Shown here: positions 61,926 through 64,000 of the stretch, one piece after another | Numbering within the stretch: position 1 is the stretch's first letter | How the letters are laid out: every line of letters begins with the position of its first letter | Source: Bacteroidota bacterium | GTDB lineage: Bacteria > Bacteroidota > Bacteroidia > Chitinophagales > Chitinophagaceae | DNA length: 64,000 bases | Assembly: GCA_016183765.1 (NCBI GenBank) | Contig: JACPEA010000002.1 | Coordinates: 478,409-542,408, forward strand | Direction: 5' to 3' | The notes under the pieces: model-generated | The model's input: the letters and a program-made list of their open reading frames with translations, nothing else | Database searches by the model: none | What the model was told of the DNA's origin: nothing | Translations under genes and position numbers: made by a program

Positions 61926-62200
61926 TATTCTGCTTACTCTGCTGCATCGCAGCCAGCAACACCCACGCACAAAAACAGGCGGATAAAGATTCCATGCCCG
62001 ACTATTTTAAGAAGTATGCCCGCTATTATCGTTTACCTGGGCAACCGGATAGCGCTACGTTTTTTAAACGCGCAGATTCAATCGAACAAGCTAAAAAAGT
62101 AATGGATTCCCTGCGCCGTAAAAAAGCAACACCACCTGTGAGAACCATTCTTACTTACACAGAGCAAAAGAAAAAAGCCACCCCGGCAAGAGTGGCTTGA
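61907..62200 (+). CDS. Small exported protein with uncertain start
   Basis: About 97 residues if TTG at 61907 is used; a longer frame from 61835 overlaps the receptor remnant. A hydrophobic segment (KILFCLLCCIAASNTHAQ) resembles a signal peptide, but its ATG is missing, so the 5' end may have been cut off by recombination next to the receptor remnant. The mature part (YARYYRLPGQPDSATFFKRA) is not recognised. It may be a pseudogene. Confidence 0.45.
   Translation: MLCCKILFCLLCCIAASNTHAQKQADKDSMPDYFKKYARYYRLPGQPDSATFFKRADSIEQAKKVMDSLRRKKATPPVRTILTYTEQKKKATPARVA
62167..62198 (-). terminator. Rho-independent terminator for the RHS-lipoprotein pair
   Basis: AAGCCAC (62175-62181) and GTGGCTT (62192-62198) form a 7-bp stem; on the minus strand it is followed by TTTTTT. 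It lies 14 bp past the lipoprotein stop at 62212 and overlaps the end of the plus-strand gene, for which it could also work. Confidence 0.75.
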
Positions 62201-62211
62201 TGTTTTATTTT

Positions 62212-62655
62212 TTACTTTAAAATATAATCATCAATTGCTTGATCAAACACCTGTTTATCCTTCATGTTGATTCTAAAATAACCTACGTATAAATCTTCTC
62301 TTTTAATTTCACGCCACGCTTTCCCTGCAACGTCAACCCCTTGTAGATTAACATTAGTAGAAGAAAATCGCTTATTGTACGCATCAGGCGTGTTCCTGAT
62401 GTTTTCATAATTAAGATTTGCCCCACCTTTAAAAGTAGACACATATATGGCAGAGGAGTCTTTGTACCAAAAAACATACTCGACACCTTCTTCAGCATCT
62501 GCTTTGATCACTTGTTGATTCTTATACTTCGGTATATTAATTGTTACGCGGCTACCTTTCGCATCATTCAACTTACACTCTACCGTTATAAGCACTCTGT
62601 TGGTCGCACACGAATAGAAGTTTAATAATACTATAGCAATGATTATCTTTTTCAT
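62212..62655 (-). CDS. Small lipoprotein, possible immunity protein for the RHS gene
   Basis: A protein of 147 residues with a lipoprotein signal (KKIIIAIVLLNFYSCATNR; lipobox YSC). The rest is beta-rich (GVEYVFWYKDSSAIYVSTFK, YVGYFRINMKDKQVFDQAID) and not recognised. Only one base separates its start from the stop of the RHS-core gene, so the two are cotranscribed. Such placement is usual for an immunity protein, and a lipoprotein could protect against a toxin acting in the periplasm. This role is inferred. Confidence 0.65.
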   Translation of the reverse strand: MKKIIIAIVLLNFYSCATNRVLITVECKLNDAKGSRVTINIPKYKNQQVIKADAEEGVEYVFWYKDSSAIYVSTFKGGANLNYENIRNTPDAYNKRFSSTNVNLQGVDVAGKAWREIKREDLYVGYFRINMKDKQVFDQAIDDYILK

Positions 62656-62656
62656 T

Positions 62657-64000
62657 TTACCAGTTTTTAGGAACCCATGAAGGTCTTATAGGTGCATTTT
62701 TTGCATCGACAATCCTCGGCGTTGTTGGTGTATTAATTCCCGTATTCGGATCATAAGCTGTTCTGTAATTCGTTCTTGTTGGTGCGCCTAACTGCCCACG
62801 CATTATGTTCTCTTTATAAGAAGCCTGCCATTCATCCCGCTTCAATCCCTGCTCCAATCTACTATCCAACAAACCTCGATTCGCATCTTTGGCATGGAAC
62901 AGTTCATGACCCAAATTAGTTGTGGCATTACTTTGTTGAACAACATTACCACTCTTGTCTAACACCCATACATTGGCACCATTGGGATTCCATCGTACAG
63001 TACCTCCAGAACCTCCGGCAGATGCAGAAGCCGGGATAACGGCTGAAGAATTTGCTAAAGCCGGATCGTTTCTCAACTGTGTCTCGTACGCCTTGGTAGC
63101 ATTATCCGCTTTAAAGTCATTCGTGGTGCTGTTTTCAATGGTTACATTATTTGTTGAAGAAGTGAGTTCGCTTAGCATTGCAGAACCTTCTTTTGTCAAA
63201 TTCATTAATCCTAATGCTCCATTCACATCTTTCATAAATGAATTTTGCGAAGCAACCTGATTTCCTGACGCATCATGCCAGCCTTCGTAGTCCTTATCAT
63301 GTGACCAATAATATCTGTTACTTCCAACTGCTGTCCAAACACTATCTCCATTGATATCTATATTTCGGACAGGATTATTTGCTGCGTATTGATAAGGTGT
63401 AAGTGAAAAATACTTATCGGCAAAACGATCTTGATTATGAAATATGCCTAACTGCGGGTCTTGCATACGCGCACCATAGTCATATAGCTCTAAACCACTA
63501 CCATCGCTAAACTCCTTACTCTGCAATTCTTTGCCGTTGTACTTGTATCTATTTTCCAGTTTACCTGCTGCTTTCGAGGAGATGCCACTCATGGCAAGAC
63601 CAAACGGATAATAATGCGTCTCCTCCAACAACGGACCTCGTATATGGCTCACCTGCAAATTATCAAAGAACACATCCACCGGGCTCTCATTGCTCGTGTA
63701 CACATAAAGATAACCATTCCTGTTGATCGGCAGGTTGCTCTTTACCCAGGTCTTGAATTCTCCATCTGCTCCCACCTGCTCAAACCCGCTGCTGCTGCTC
63801 ACCAATTTAAACTGCTCATCTAGTAATAACCAGCTCAGGTAGGCCTTTGGTTTTGTGGTATTACTGTACGATGCCGTCTGCTGATCCAGCATACTACCTA
63901 CCCCAGGATTCAGTATCCCGTTGCTGATCAACTCTGTACGCGTAAACTTACCCAGGTCTGTGACCACCGTAGTTACCCCCGTTGCCAGCACATTCAACAG
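62657..64000 (-). CDS. RHS repeat-associated core protein with metallopeptidase-like C-terminus (5' end outside window)
   Basis: About 447 C-terminal residues are visible; the frame stays open at the right edge. The RHS core is clear: [60 protein letters not shown] and [20 protein letters not shown]. After it, a variable region contains [20 protein letters not shown], a zinc-type H-E-x-x-H motif (HELFH), as in M91-like effector tips of polymorphic toxins. Full toxin length and delivery route are not visible. The small lipoprotein downstream is the candidate immunity gene. Confidence 0.8.
   Translation of the reverse strand: MLNVLATGVTTVVTDLGKFTRTELISNGILNPGVGSMLDQQTASYSNTTKPKAYLSWLLLDEQFKLVSSSSGFEQVGADGEFKTWVKSNLPINRNGYLYVYTSNESPVDVFFDNLQVSHIRGPLLEETHYYPFGLAMSGISSKAAGKLENRYKYNGKELQSKEFSDGSGLELYDYGARMQDPQLGIFHNQDRFADKYFSLTPYQYAANNPVRNIDINGDSVWTAVGSNRYYWSHDKDYEGWHDASGNQVASQNSFMKDVNGALGLMNLTKEGSAMLSELTSSTNNVTIENSTTNDFKADNATKAYETQLRNDPALANSSAVIPASASAGGSGGTVRWNPNGANVWVLDKSGNVVQQSNATTNLGHELFHAKDANRGLLDSRLEQGLKRDEWQASYKENIMRGQLGAPTRTNYRTAYDPNTGINTPTTPRIVDAKNAPIRPSWVPKNW

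Noticed and set aside
38422..64000. Right-hand att copy of the tRNA-Arg 3' end
   Set aside because: Reading by eye found no copy of the last 15-17 tRNA bases up to 64 kb. A computed search is needed before stating it is absent.
1..64000. CRISPR arrays
   Set aside because: No set of regularly spaced 24-40-bp direct repeats and no Cas-like gene was seen; the only short tandem arrays are at 11431 and 38573.

Overview
The window comes from a Bacteroidota chromosome, most likely the family Chitinophagaceae. The basis is SusC/OMP_b-brl_3-type TonB receptors, a NagB-PIG-L fusion, type IX secretion (T9SS) sorting domains, Bacteroidetes-type Tra proteins (DUF4133, DUF4134, DUF4138) and promoters of the form TTG-N19-TAnnTTTG. 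No species can be named from the sequence alone.

Layout, 1-38 kb (core chromosome). In order: a partial TonB-dependent receptor; a TylF-like methyltransferase behind an unusual Lgt; a bacilliredoxin; Hsp20; a TraB/GumN protein with an ECF sigma factor and an overlapping membrane protein; a family 2 glycosyltransferase; a short Bacteroidetes-type arginine decarboxylase; the translation block thrS-infC-rpmI-rplT; a second TonB receptor with a DUF3347 lipoprotein; an ABC-F ATPase; histidine catabolism (formimidoylglutamase, imidazolonepropionase); a CrtA-like monooxygenase; arginine deiminase plus CtlX; pfkA-pyk; and a run of peptidase, hexosaminidase and glucosamine-6-phosphate deaminase genes that reads as amino-sugar/peptide scavenging. 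The stretch ends with a PAP2-like protein, a BamA-like porin, a PhyH dioxygenase, an SDR enzyme and a tRNA-Arg(ACG).

Layout, 38.4-61 kb (putative integrative conjugative element). It starts right behind the tRNA-Arg gene. First comes a low-GC cargo block of three genes: a membrane-anchored protein of unknown function, an AlbA_2/Schlafen-type protein, and a protein with a HEPN-like R-N-x3-H motif. The first two are divergent around a perfect 14-bp-arm palindrome. Next, all on the minus strand, is one tightly packed operon (53.4 to 42.5 kb) carrying traE-F-G-I-(TerB-like)-J-K-M-N and four small accessory genes. Upstream of it is a second operon (60.7 to 53.5 kb) with a 1658-residue repeat-rich T9SS substrate, a lipoprotein and a PorV-like outer-membrane protein. 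A RteC-type regulator lies at 61 kb. No integrase, relaxase or coupling protein is visible in the window, so the element is either truncated, continues outside, or is not self-mobile.

Layout, 61-64 kb. A TonB-receptor remnant, a small secreted protein with a doubtful start, and the 3' end of an RHS-core gene. The RHS gene has a HELFH metallopeptidase-like tip and is followed 1 bp later by a small lipoprotein, which fits a polymorphic toxin-immunity pair.

The most interesting candidates are the conjugation-linked T9SS/PorV adhesin operon, the palindrome-controlled AlbA_2/HEPN cargo next to the tRNA, and the RHS-lipoprotein pair.
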